Position numbers and translations under genes: made by a program. Shown piece after piece: positions 1 to 7,936 of a DNA stretch of 21,096 nt (position 1 is the first letter of the stretch; each line of letters begins with the position of its first letter). Below the pieces are notes generated by a model. That model searched no databases. It saw only the letters and a list, made by a program, of their open reading frames with translations, and was not told where the DNA came from. This DNA comes from an uncultured Erysipelotrichaceae bacterium (lineage in GTDB: Bacteria > Bacillota_I > Bacilli_A > Erysipelotrichales > Coprobacillaceae): NCBI GenBank assembly GCA_900550005.1, contig URQL01000008.1, positions 1 to 21,096 on the forward strand. The letters run 5' to 3'.

Positions 1-989
1 CAACTAATTATGATTCAAAGAAGAATTTCTTTGATACAAGTGCAGTAGAAAGTGTTATTAAACAAGTTATGAAAATCAATCCTAATGCGATCATGGTTAT
101 CAAATCTACTATTCCAGTAGGATATACACAAAGCATTAGAGAAAAAACAGGAAGTAAGAATATCATTTTTAGTCCTGAATTTTTAAGAGAATCAAAAGCC
201 TTATATGATAATTTATATCCTTCAAGAATCATAGTAGGAACAGATATGAATGATGAAAGATTAGTAGAAGCAGCACATACATTTGCATCATTACTACAAG
301 AAGGAGCAATCAAAGAAGATATTGATACATTATTTATGGGTTATACAGAAGCTGAAGCCGTTAAGTTATTTGCTAATACATATCTAGCATTAAGAGTATC
401 TTATTTTAATGAATTAGATACCTATGCAGAAATGAAAGGATTGAATACAAAAGAAATCATAGATGGAGTATGTTTAGATCCTAGAATTGGTAGTCATTAT
501 AACAATCCATCATTTGGATATGGAGGATATTGTTTACCAAAAGATACAAAACAATTATTAGCCAATTATCAAGATGTACCACAAAACCTAATTGAAGCAA
601 TAGTTGAATCAAACAGAACAAGAAAAGATTTCATAGCTGATCAAGTATTAGAAATAGCAGGAGCATATGAAGCAAATGATAGTTTTAATGAAGATAAAGA
701 AAAAGATATCACAGTAGGGGTATATAGACTTACTATGAAATCAAATAGTGATAACTTTAGAGCCTCATCAATTCAAGGAGTCATGAAAAGAATCAAAGCC
801 AAAGGAGCAAAAGTCATTATCTATGAACCAACATTAGAAGATGGAACAACATTCTTTGGAAGCTTAGTAGTTAATGATTTAGATAAATTCAAAGACGAAA
901 GCAAAGCTATTATAGCAAATAGATATGATAATTGTTTAGATGATGTAGAAGACAAAGTATATACAAGAGATTTATTTAGAAGAGATTAA
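1..989 (+). CDS. ugd: UDP-glucose 6-dehydrogenase, 5'-truncated by the window edge
   Basis: The reading frame is open from base 3, so the start lies left of the window and about 329 C-terminal residues are visible. The product should oxidise UDP-glucose to UDP-glucuronate with NAD+, a cytoplasmic precursor step for capsule or exopolysaccharide. Visible landmarks are the nucleotide-binding domain stretch TNYD...STIPVGYT, the segment FSPEFLRES and the active-site loop GYGGYCLPKDTK, whose Cys is the catalytic nucleophile of the family. The C-terminal UDP-binding domain (DITVGVYRLTMKSNSDNFR) ends with a family-typical tail. Nothing is missing from the visible part. It probably closes a polysaccharide gene cluster to the left; the next gene starts 57 bases on behind its own possible promoter and reads like an unrelated insertion. 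The family call is secure, but the polymer served cannot be told from this window. Confidence 0.95.
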   Translation, partial: TNYDSKKNFFDTSAVESVIKQVMKINPNAIMVIKSTIPVGYTQSIREKTGSKNIIFSPEFLRESKALYDNLYPSRIIVGTDMNDERLVEAAHTFASLLQEGAIKEDIDTLFMGYTEAEAVKLFANTYLALRVSYFNELDTYAEMKGLNTKEIIDGVCLDPRIGSHYNNPSFGYGGYCLPKDTKQLLANYQDVPQNLIEAIVESNRTRKDFIADQVLEIAGAYEANDSFNEDKEKDITVGVYRLTMKSNSDNFRASSIQGVMKRIKAKGAKVIIYEPTLEDGTTFFGSLVVNDLDKFKDESKAIIANRYDNCLDDVEDKVYTRDLFRRD

Positions 990-996
990 TTATTTA

Positions 997-1025
997 TTGT
1001 TGTAAAAGTGAAATCAGAATACTAA
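997..1025 (+). promoter_or_regulatory. possible promoter for the ParB-like/Dam pair
   Basis: TTGTTG (997-1002) and TACTAA (1020-1025) are 17 bases apart, just before a strong ribosome-binding site (GAAGGAGG, ending at 1040). The -10 box is poor, so this is only a candidate. Confidence 0.3.
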
Positions 1026-1046
1026 AAACTGAGAAGGAGGATTTTT

Positions 1047-2543
1047 ATGAAGTATGGTATCGATCAATATTGTTTGGTAGAAATAGACGATTTATATTTG
1101 GATCCAGAAAATCCAAGAAATGATGAAGTGAGTAATGATGAACTGGTTTTGGAAGAGATGATGAAAACTTATAAATTTAATGAAAAAATTATTTCATTAA
1201 TGAAAGATATTCTTGAAAATGGAACTAATCCTCTTGATGTTGTAGGAGTATATCTTGATTCAACTGGAAAATTATATTCTAAAGAAGGAAATAGAAGAGT
1301 AGCAGCTTTAAAAATATTAAATCATCCAGAAATTATTCGCCATACGAATATAAAATTATATACTAAAGTTTTGGAAATTCTTGAGGACTATGATGATGTT
1401 CCAAATTCAATAATGTGCTATATAAGCAATGATTTATCTGTATTAAGCCATGCAATGGGATTAAAGCATCAAGGAGAACAAAATGGAAAGGGAACTGTTT
1501 CATGGGGATCTGAAGAAAAAGCCCGATATAGAAGATCAAGAGGACAAAGTGACCCTATGTATGCATTCCTTAATGAAATGGAAGATAAAAAGATACTAAA
1601 GCCAAGTAAAAGGAATAATATTACTAAAACAAATTGGGAAAGAATATTTACTGGAGATGGCCGAACATGGCTTGGAATTAGTAAAACAGAAAGAGGATTT
1701 GTTATTAATATAGATCAAGATTTATTTGAAATAAAATTTAAATTATTGGTTGATAGAGTAGAAAACCAAACGCATCATATTGTAAATGATAAAGAAACTC
1801 GAAAAATATTGTTTGATGAGTTAGATGTCATGGTTAATGAAAAAATGAACAAAAAAGACAAAGAACCAGTTTTATCTAAAGTAAATCCAGTAGCTCAACC
1901 AATTACTGTTGATGATGATAGTAAAAATAATAATGAGGTAAAGCAGTTGAAATTAGATTTACCTAATAGTGATAATGATCCAGCTATCGTAAATAAAGTT
2001 GAAAAAGCTAAACCTAATGATGAAAAGAAATTATCTGAAGAATTAAAATTAAGCAAATTGTATGTTGCACGCAATTCAAAAATAGATGGGCAATTACATA
2101 AAGGGGTTGTTAATGTAATTAATGAGTTAAAATTATTATCTAATGGTAAATATCCAGATTATAGAAAATACAAGTTATGTACTTATTTTTTAATTAGAAC
2201 ATTAATTGAACAATGTTTAAAATATTGGATGTCATATAAATTTCCTAAGAAATATGATGATTGTCAAAATAATGGTGATGCTAATTTAGGAAAGATGATA
2301 AATGAATTAAATAAATTGTATGTTAATAAAAATGTAATTTTTAATAAAGAAATAGATAAAAAATTTAACATGGTTTTTGGAAATTATGCTGCTAAAGATT
2401 TTTTAGATAAGTTAATTCACCATCCTAGTTTATTACCAAATGATAATGGTGGACTTCTTATTTCTTATGCTAATGGACAATTATATGATATTTTAAATTA
2501 TATACTTACTTATGAGGAAGATGAAAGCAAAAAAGGTGAATAA
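1047..2543 (+). CDS. ParB/Srx-like domain protein of unknown function, partner of the Dam methylase
   Basis: This 498-residue protein starts at an ATG 6 bases after GAAGGAGG. Residues about 10-95 look like a ParB/sulfiredoxin-type domain: LYLDPENPRND at 17-27 and the box GNRRVAALK at 81-89, comparable to the G(H/N)RR box of ParB, where the fold binds or hydrolyses nucleotides. Residues about 130-250 are unrecognised. A charged, low-complexity linker (about 275-335) leads to a mainly helical C-terminal domain (about 340-490, ending near YANGQLYDILNYILTYEE) that I do not recognise. There is no ParB helix-turn-helix and no parA neighbour, so chromosome partitioning is unlikely. The stop at 2541-2543 is 1 base before the methylase start, so the two are translationally coupled. 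A DNA-modification or defence role is inferred from that pairing; the biochemical function is unknown. Confidence 0.7.
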   Translation: MKYGIDQYCLVEIDDLYLDPENPRNDEVSNDELVLEEMMKTYKFNEKIISLMKDILENGTNPLDVVGVYLDSTGKLYSKEGNRRVAALKILNHPEIIRHTNIKLYTKVLEILEDYDDVPNSIMCYISNDLSVLSHAMGLKHQGEQNGKGTVSWGSEEKARYRRSRGQSDPMYAFLNEMEDKKILKPSKRNNITKTNWERIFTGDGRTWLGISKTERGFVINIDQDLFEIKFKLLVDRVENQTHHIVNDKETRKILFDELDVMVNEKMNKKDKEPVLSKVNPVAQPITVDDDSKNNNEVKQLKLDLPNSDNDPAIVNKVEKAKPNDEKKLSEELKLSKLYVARNSKIDGQLHKGVVNVINELKLLSNGKYPDYRKYKLCTYFLIRTLIEQCLKYWMSYKFPKKYDDCQNNGDANLGKMINELNKLYVNKNVIFNKEIDKKFNMVFGNYAAKDFLDKLIHHPSLLPNDNGGLLISYANGQLYDILNYILTYEEDESKKGE

Positions 2544-2544
2544 A

Positions 2545-3390
2545 ATGGCCCACTATTCTTTATTACGTTATCCTGGTGGAAAGGGTAAAATGTATCTTCA
2601 AACCTTGAAGATATTGGAAGATAATGATTTATTGGGGTGTACATATATAGAGCCTTTTGCTGGTGGAGGTAATTTAGCTTTAAATCTTTTGTTTAGGGGA
2701 AAGGTTGATTCGATTATTTTAAATGATAATGATCCTGCTATTTATAGTGTTTGGGCATCTATATTATTTTATGGAAATGAGTTTATTGAATTGATTAAAA
2801 ATACACCTATTACTCTGGAAGAAAGAGATAGACAAAAACAAATATATTTAAATAAACCAAATGATGTATTAGCACTAGGATTTTCAACATTTTATTTAAA
2901 TCGTACTAATAGATCAGGTATAATTACTGCTGGACCAATAGGAGGATATTCTCAAAAAGGAAATTATTTAATTGATTGTCGTTTTAATAAAGAAAAATTA
3001 ATTCAAAGAGTGGAAACAATTTTAAAATATAAAGAAAAGATACAAATATTTGATTTTGATGCAAAAGATTTTTTAGAGCTTAATTTTCATAAGAATTCTT
3101 TTTTCTTTATTGATCCCCCGTATTATGTTAAAGGATCACAATTATATCGTAATTACTTTAAAAAGAGCGATCATGAAGAATTAGCTAAAAAAGTGGAAAA
3201 TTTAGATTATCCTTGGATTGTAACGTATGATAATGTAGATGATATTATTAGTATATATGAATTTTGTAATCATTTTGAATATAATTTAACATATACAATT
3301 GAAAAAAAGTATAAAGGATCAGAGGTTTTATTTTATAAACATGGGTTATCTATAGAAATGTTAAATTCTAAAAGTAACATAACAGGTTAA
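2545..3390 (+). CDS. dam: DNA adenine methyltransferase, D12 (Dam) class
   Basis: Adenine-N6 DNA methyltransferase of the Dam/D12 class, 281 residues, the family's usual length. Visible motifs are RYPGGKGK (residues 8-15), the SAM-binding loop YIEPFAGGGN (34-43), the acidic segment ILNDNDPAIY and the catalytic motif DPPY (190-193), all intact. I chose ATG 2545 because AAAGGTGA (2532-2539) lies just upstream and the protein then begins directly with the conserved N-terminal motif; an in-frame ATG at 2512 would add 11 residues inside the preceding gene. The recognition site cannot be read from the sequence, though GATC is the common target in the family. No restriction endonuclease is adjacent; the coupled ParB-like protein takes the position a restriction or effector gene might have. 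A terminator follows, so the two genes form a closed unit. A phage-type orphan methylase is the main alternative. Confidence 0.93.
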   Translation: MAHYSLLRYPGGKGKMYLQTLKILEDNDLLGCTYIEPFAGGGNLALNLLFRGKVDSIILNDNDPAIYSVWASILFYGNEFIELIKNTPITLEERDRQKQIYLNKPNDVLALGFSTFYLNRTNRSGIITAGPIGGYSQKGNYLIDCRFNKEKLIQRVETILKYKEKIQIFDFDAKDFLELNFHKNSFFFIDPPYYVKGSQLYRNYFKKSDHEELAKKVENLDYPWIVTYDNVDDIISIYEFCNHFEYNLTYTIEKKYKGSEVLFYKHGLSIEMLNSKSNITG

Positions 3391-3427
3391 TACAGTTTGA
3401 ATAAGAAATTTTTTTTAATAATGTATG

Positions 3428-3462
3428 AACGACTATTTAAAATTTTAAGTAGTCGTTTTTTT
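3428..3462 (+). terminator. Rho-independent terminator after the Dam gene
   Basis: AACGACTA (3428-3435) pairs with TAGTCGTT (3450-3457). The AT-rich inner bases can extend the stem, and a T-run follows. It separates the ParB-like/Dam unit from the membrane-protein pair. Confidence 0.8.
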
Positions 3463-3491
3463 ATTTATTAGTAATTATATGGATTGTTTAG

Positions 3492-3515
3492 TATTTTTCT
3501 ATATTTTGTGATAAT
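3492..3515 (+). promoter_or_regulatory. candidate extended -10 promoter for the membrane-protein pair
   Basis: TGT-GATAAT at 3507-3515 is a TGn-extended -10 box. A weak -35 (TTTAGT) lies 17 bases upstream. It sits between the preceding terminator and the gene at 3557. Confidence 0.4.
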
Positions 3516-3556
3516 ATGATATTAAGTTTTTAGATTTAGAAAGGATAGGGATACAA

Positions 3557-4363
3557 ATGGGAAAAAAAGAGCAAAAGGATAACATGGAAAAAGAAAATGA
3601 TTTAGAAGAGAAAAAATATATAGAAGATTTTTTTAAAAAATATACTCCTAAAATTTTTAATATGCTAAAAAAATTTGGTGAAGTAATTGCTCCAATTACT
3701 TTTATTGCAGGAATTATAGGTACTTTCAAAATTTGTAATAATGCGAACAGCTTAGGTAGTTTATTTGGAATTAACTCACGCTATTTTTTTAGACAAAATT
3801 TAACGAGTCAATATTTATTAGCTTTTTTAATTGTTTTAATTCCTATAGTTACTTTTTTTACAGTAATAATGGATTTAGAAAAAAAAGATTTAACAGACTT
3901 AACTATTGGAAGTAAAGCAACAATCATTTTTATTTTTATCCTTCTTTTAATTTTTAATCTGATTCTTATGAAAGAATATTTTTTCAGTGGTAAAGAATGG
4001 GAATTATACATATTATCATTTTATTCAATTGCATATATTACATTAGTTATTATAATTTTAATTGATAAAGTTGGTAAAATATATGCTATTACAAGTTTAA
4101 CAATAGTACAAGTTGGTTTTTTATTAGTTTTTTTGGTTACAATCTTTTTTGGACAATCAAAATTACCATCAACATATGAAATGATAGACAATAATCAAGT
4201 GATCGTAAGTGTATATCAGGGAAAATTTGTTGTTATGAATAGTGAAGTTGATGAGTCTAAAAATAGTATTTCTATAGAAAAGGGAAATTATTATTTGGTA
4301 GATATTGATGAAGTTCATGTAAAAACTAGAACATTTGATTTAGTGAAAGTAGAAGAAAAATAA
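3557..4363 (+). CDS. five-span membrane protein of unknown function
   Basis: The 268-residue protein starts at an ATG after AAAGGATAGGG. I do not recognise the family. The first 40 residues are highly charged and lysine-rich, suggesting a cytoplasmic N-terminus. Five hydrophobic segments follow at about 41-59, 86-105, 121-138, 150-169 and 177-198. A soluble tail of about 70 residues (200-268) contains short beta-like stretches (VIVSVYQGKFVVMNS, NYYLVDIDEVHVKT) and would be extracellular with five spans. The stop is 1 base before the ATG of the GT51-like gene, so the two are almost certainly co-translated and may form one membrane complex. Runs of A and T are even denser than in the neighbouring polysaccharide genes, consistent with accessory DNA. 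No function is assigned. Confidence 0.75.
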   Translation: MGKKEQKDNMEKENDLEEKKYIEDFFKKYTPKIFNMLKKFGEVIAPITFIAGIIGTFKICNNANSLGSLFGINSRYFFRQNLTSQYLLAFLIVLIPIVTFFTVIMDLEKKDLTDLTIGSKATIIFIFILLLIFNLILMKEYFFSGKEWELYILSFYSIAYITLVIIILIDKVGKIYAITSLTIVQVGFLLVFLVTIFFGQSKLPSTYEMIDNNQVIVSVYQGKFVVMNSEVDESKNSISIEKGNYYLVDIDEVHVKTRTFDLVKVEEK

Positions 4364-4364
4364 A

Positions 4365-5648
4365 ATGTTATCTTTATTTCAAAATCCATTAGTAATTTAT
4401 TTTTTAGCGTTGTTATTGTTCTTAAAACCTGCTTTTCTTCAAGATAATCAAAAGATTATGGTTACATATATATCTACTTCATTATATATTTTTTCTAATC
4501 ATAAGTTAAAAGTAATTATAATGATTATGTTATTGACTTTGTTTTTTTATGATGAATATTTGACTGAATCTGATTTTAAACAAAAATATATGGTTCGAAT
4601 AAGTTATAAGTTGATGGATTTTTGGTATGTTATGATATTCCAATATGCTTTTTGTCGTTTTTTGTGTTTTGTAATATTGTTTGAATACTATTTAAATAAT
4701 CCATCAGATATTAAATTTGTTGGATTGATAATGTTAGTTTGCTCAATTGCGAATACTTTGTTTATTTTACCTTGGAGAATTAAAAGTTTAGATGAAGTAT
4801 ACGAAAAAATGACTTCTCTTTGTCAAATTAATAATCTAAATTATAACTGTAATAAAAATTTCTTTGAAATTGTTGTAAGGTTAGAAGATAAATCTTATTA
4901 TAAAAGAAAGAAATGTTTGACAATTTTTTCTCTCGATTATATATATCATTATGCTATTCCAAGATTTATCCATCTTTCTGTTCCTGAGGATCATTTATTA
5001 GGAACTAATAAAATCAAAATGTTTAGTTTATTATATTATTTAACTAATTTAAAAAAATACCCTTATTATTGTAAATGGTTTATAAGAAAGATAGCTTTTA
5101 TTGTAAAAAAATATTCTGTTTTTATAATAAATGTTTTAAAACAAGTCGATAATATTCTTGCTAGTGTAACAGTATTACAAATTAAACAGATATTATCCAG
5201 GGGACATTCTACTATTGAAGCACAATTAGTTCGTTCGATTGGAATTGAAACAGGATTTACTAGAGATAATTTAATCAATTTGATTAAACGTAAAATATAT
5301 GAAGTTATTTATACCAAAATTATTTTTAATAGTTTAGAAATATATTATAAAAAACATTATTATGCCAATAAGAATCGAATGAAAGATTACCTTTTATATC
5401 TTTATGTGTCAACAGCACTTGTTCGTCATCATAATAAATCATATTATGGACTAAAAGAGTTATTTAATAAAGAAATTGATTCTTTAAGTCAAGACGAATT
5501 ATTTATTGGTACTTTATTTTTTAGATTTAGTGAAGTGATATTAAATCATGATTACATTTTAACTCAAGCTAGTATTTATGGTTACTTAATCAATGATGAA
5601 GCAATATCTTTAGTATTGAATGAGATAGATGAGTATAAAAATAATTGA
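4365..5648 (+). CDS. divergent GT51-like (peptidoglycan glycosyltransferase-related) membrane protein
   Basis: The 427-residue protein has about four predicted membrane spans in its first 140 residues (near 8-24, 47-65, 88-110 and 117-137). The C-terminal half carries the order of motifs seen in GT51 transglycosylases. SRGHSTIEAQL (278-288) resembles motif 2 (RGGSTITQQL); RKIYE (309-313) matches motif 3 (RKxxE); KDYLLYLYVS resembles the KDEILELYLN motif; and YYGLKELFNKEIDSLSQDE parallels the usual YG...YF.K...LS..E segment. The catalytic Glu motif 1 (EDxxF) normally lies about 37 residues before motif 2. It is not evident there; the nearest ED is at 208-209, about 70 residues upstream. The protein may therefore be inactive or rearranged. 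There is no transpeptidase domain. It is translationally coupled to the upstream membrane protein, with only weak ribosome-binding sequence of its own. The fold call rests on motif resemblance; the role is unknown. Confidence 0.65.
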   Translation: MLSLFQNPLVIYFLALLLFLKPAFLQDNQKIMVTYISTSLYIFSNHKLKVIIMIMLLTLFFYDEYLTESDFKQKYMVRISYKLMDFWYVMIFQYAFCRFLCFVILFEYYLNNPSDIKFVGLIMLVCSIANTLFILPWRIKSLDEVYEKMTSLCQINNLNYNCNKNFFEIVVRLEDKSYYKRKKCLTIFSLDYIYHYAIPRFIHLSVPEDHLLGTNKIKMFSLLYYLTNLKKYPYYCKWFIRKIAFIVKKYSVFIINVLKQVDNILASVTVLQIKQILSRGHSTIEAQLVRSIGIETGFTRDNLINLIKRKIYEVIYTKIIFNSLEIYYKKHYYANKNRMKDYLLYLYVSTALVRHHNKSYYGLKELFNKEIDSLSQDELFIGTLFFRFSEVILNHDYILTQASIYGYLINDEAISLVLNEIDEYKNN

Positions 5649-5709
5649 TGTTAATATAGAAAAAATATGACTTGATAGTTTTTTAGTAAGAGCAAAGGAG
5701 AATATTTAT

Positions 5710-6486
5710 ATGGAATTTAATGATTCATTATTGTATCATTCAGTCAATGAATTAAAAGCTGAATTAATTAATTTTAAAATATTATTTGCTTATAATTCAA
5801 ATGCTATTGAAAATCCAGAAACAAGCTTTCATACGACGAGAGAAATATTTGAAGAACAAGATATTAGTCATTTTTCTGGAAATTTACGTACTCTTTTTGA
5901 AATTATTAATCAAAAAGAATGTTATGAATATTTACTAGATAAAATTGTAAATAAAGAACCACTATCTGTAGAATTAATTAAAGCAATCCATTATAAACTT
6001 ACAAAAGGCACTTATGATGAGATAAGATATAATGAAAAGAATGAACGACCTGGGGAATTTAAAAAACATGATTATGTTACAGGTCGAAATCAAGTAGGAT
6101 CTAATCCTGAAGATGTTGAGAAAGATTTAAATGAATTAATTGATGAGATAAATTCTATTCATGGTGAAAATATGGATTATTATACTGTAGCCGCGTATTT
6201 TCATGCTAATTTTGAAAGTATACATCCTTTTGCAGATGGGAATGGAAGAGTAGGCAGAACATTAGTAAATTATTATTTATTGATCAATAATAAAAAGCCT
6301 CTTGTAGTTTATAATGAAGATAAGAATATTTATTATGATTGTTTAGAAAAATATGATGAGGAAGAAAATTTAGATCCTTTAATAAAATTTTTGAAATATG
6401 AACAAGAAAAAACATGGACTAGATCAAAGTCTACAAAAAAGGTAAACTTGGTAGAACAACTAGATAAGAACAAAAAAGTCTCTTAG
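5710..6486 (+). CDS. Fic family protein (AMP-transferase type) with N-terminal inhibitory motif
   Basis: A 258-residue Fic-fold enzyme whose ATG follows AAAGGAG (5694-5700). The core motif HPFADGNGRVGR (residues 172-183) matches HPFx(D/E)GNGRxxR, so the catalytic His and the phosphate-binding loop are intact. Family members usually transfer AMP from ATP to a hydroxyl side chain of a target protein. SNAIEN at residues 30-35 fits the inhibitory helix motif (S/T)xxxE(G/N), whose Glu blocks productive ATP binding. This would be a Fic with its inhibitor in the same chain, N-terminal to the catalytic core, and no separate antitoxin gene is expected or seen. The gene lies 61 bases after the GT51-like gene, so it could share that transcript. 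The target is unknown. Convergent with the broken regulator to the right. Confidence 0.92.
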   Translation: MEFNDSLLYHSVNELKAELINFKILFAYNSNAIENPETSFHTTREIFEEQDISHFSGNLRTLFEIINQKECYEYLLDKIVNKEPLSVELIKAIHYKLTKGTYDEIRYNEKNERPGEFKKHDYVTGRNQVGSNPEDVEKDLNELIDEINSIHGENMDYYTVAAYFHANFESIHPFADGNGRVGRTLVNYYLLINNKKPLVVYNEDKNIYYDCLEKYDEEENLDPLIKFLKYEQEKTWTRSKSTKKVNLVEQLDKNKKVS

Positions 6487-6498
6487 ATAATTCTAAGA
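6481..6498 (-). terminator. hairpin between convergent genes, probable terminator for the minus-strand gene
   Basis: TCTTAGA (6481-6487) pairs with TCTAAGA (6492-6498) around the loop TAAT. On the minus strand the stem is followed three bases later by a run of six T. On the plus strand no T-run follows. The stop codon of the Fic gene lies in the stem. Confidence 0.5.
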
Positions 6499-6506
6499 TG
6501 CTTATA

Positions 6507-7088
6507 TTACTTTAGAGTATAGTATTTATTTCTACCATTACCTTGAGCTAAGAGTAAATTAGATTCACAAAGTTCTTTTAATAATTTACATGCTTTAGTC
6601 GTACCAACATGAAGAAGTGTTTCAATTTCTTTTCGAGTAATGGATTGATTGGTACGAGTGTAATTAAGAATGAGTTGTTTTGAATCATAATAAGTTGATG
6701 ATAGAGAAGGAGACTCTTTGATCATGTAAGATGTTGAAGATGAAATTTTCTCATTTTGATTAGGAAGTGTTACACGAAAGACACCTTTTGCAGTTTCAAA
6801 TAGGGGTTGTTGTAATTCATTCTTATAGGATCTTTGGATTTTACTAATTCCTGTACCATAACTTTCAACAAGGTGTATACGATAGAATAAAGAAGCTAAA
6901 TGAGGATTACGTGATTGAGATACGCCTAAAAAAATCGAATCTAGTTCTAATTCCGGAACCAGACCACCTAAAGAGATAAATTCAATACGGTCTTTATAGA
7001 TATTGATTATATTACTTCCACTAAATGAATAATCTCTATGAACAACGCTATTTAATAAAGCTTCTCTTAGTGCAATCTTCTTTATCAT
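6507..7088 (-). pseudogene. C-terminal half of a frameshifted AlbA_2/RecG-like ATP-binding regulator
   Basis: This frame continues the protein begun at 7824 after a shift near 7055-7085. It contains ALREALLNSVVHRDYSFSG and then LVESYGTGI, the hallmarks of the HATPase_c_4-like C-terminal domain of AlbA_2/'RecG-like' transcriptional regulators. A winged-helix-like tail follows (ITRKEIETLLHVGTTKACKL) and ends in a C-terminus rich in Asn/Tyr. The Met at 7088 is only the first ATG in the frame: it lies inside conserved sequence and has no Shine-Dalgarno motif, so independent translation is doubtful. The remainder of the domain shows no other damage, so the lesion looks recent or is a sequencing or assembly error. 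Confidence 0.75.
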
Positions 7089-7824
7089 AACGATTCAACC
7101 CAATAAAACGGGCTTTTGTTTTATTTGAAAGTAGAAGATATTCGTAAACATCATCAAGTTGTTTTAAAAGTGATCCTTTAAACTCTTTACGATCTCTAAA
7201 TTCTTCTTTGTCTTTTTCCTGAAATAAAGCTATTTTGGTAGTGATGTTACATTGATCAGATAATAGATAAGCTAAATTTGTGTACAAGTCATCTTCACCA
7301 ATCATTTTTAAAGTGATCATTTGTGCCTTTTTTAAAGGAAGATTACGATCATTCATCTTATCTGTTAATGTTTTAAAAGTAAGATTTTGTTCTATGCTTC
7401 TACAATTTTCAAAAGGTCTTCCATTACTTTGGATAATCATTTCTTTAATTGCTTCTTCACTCATTGGTTGAGTAGAAGTTCCTTTACGGATGTAAACACC
7501 ACTTGGCTTTAATCCTTTTTCCTTTAAATAATAAGGTCTGTTGGTTCCTGTACTGACTTGTATTTCAATGATGATTTTATTTTCTACGGTCAATGAATTG
7601 ATTTTTATAAAGGACATAACATCAGGTACTAATGTATCTTTTAAAGAGTTAGCAATTTCCAACATGGTACCATCAGAATCGTTCATTCCAATGATTTCAC
7701 CATCTTTACGAATGCCAACATAGATAGTTCCACCATCACTATTGATAAAACCAAGGACTTCTTTTTTAATATTTGTTACATATTCTTGTTTAAATTCAGT
7801 GTTTTGATCTTCATATTTAAACAT
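7048..7824 (-). pseudogene. N-terminal half of the same AlbA_2-domain regulator, ending in a frameshift
   Basis: The start ATG (7822-7824) follows AAAGGAG on the minus strand. Residues 1-130 form an AlbA_2 (Schlafen-type) domain: EFKQEYVTNIKKEVLGFINS, then DGGTIYVGIRKDGEIIG and, further on, PYYLKEKGLKPSGVYIRKG. The next part (130-250) reaches FIGLNRYDK and then goes out of register, giving the tail EDCTKRSFIK. Family proteins continue here with a LREALLN...HRDYS segment, which is present in the +1 frame. Skipping one base in the A/G-rich stretch near 7070-7080 gives a continuous protein of about 438 residues running to 6507. The family's cellular role is poorly defined (usually called a DNA- or RNA-binding regulator). 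Here it would be inactive unless the frameshift is an error. It is convergent with the Fic gene. Confidence 0.8.
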
Positions 7825-7936
7825 TATCTTTCTCCTTTCTTTTATTGTAAGAAAGAAAATTCAAGAAAGATGATAAATAAAAGAAAAGCATTTAGTATTA
7901 GAGTATGTTAAAATAATAAGGAAAGGAAGGATGTAA

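Noticed and set aside
8..313. Minus-strand open frame opposite ugd
   Set aside because: It is a shadow of the conserved dehydrogenase frame and has no ribosome-binding site.
1047..2543. Chromosome or plasmid partition protein ParB
   Set aside because: No helix-turn-helix partition domain, no parA neighbour and a very different C-terminal part.
3499..4011. Minus-strand open frames (3499-3729 and 3808-4011) opposite the five-span membrane protein
   Set aside because: They mirror the low-complexity AT-rich coding strand, lack ribosome-binding sites and have no recognisable domains.
7048..7088. Programmed ribosomal frameshift in the AlbA_2 gene
   Set aside because: No slippery heptamer or rare-codon/stop arrangement supports it, and no strong downstream structure was noticed; mutation or error is simpler.
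7280..7723. Plus-strand open frames (7280-7471 and 7541-7723) inside the AlbA_2 gene
   Set aside because: They lie opposite conserved AlbA_2 coding sequence and have no start signals.
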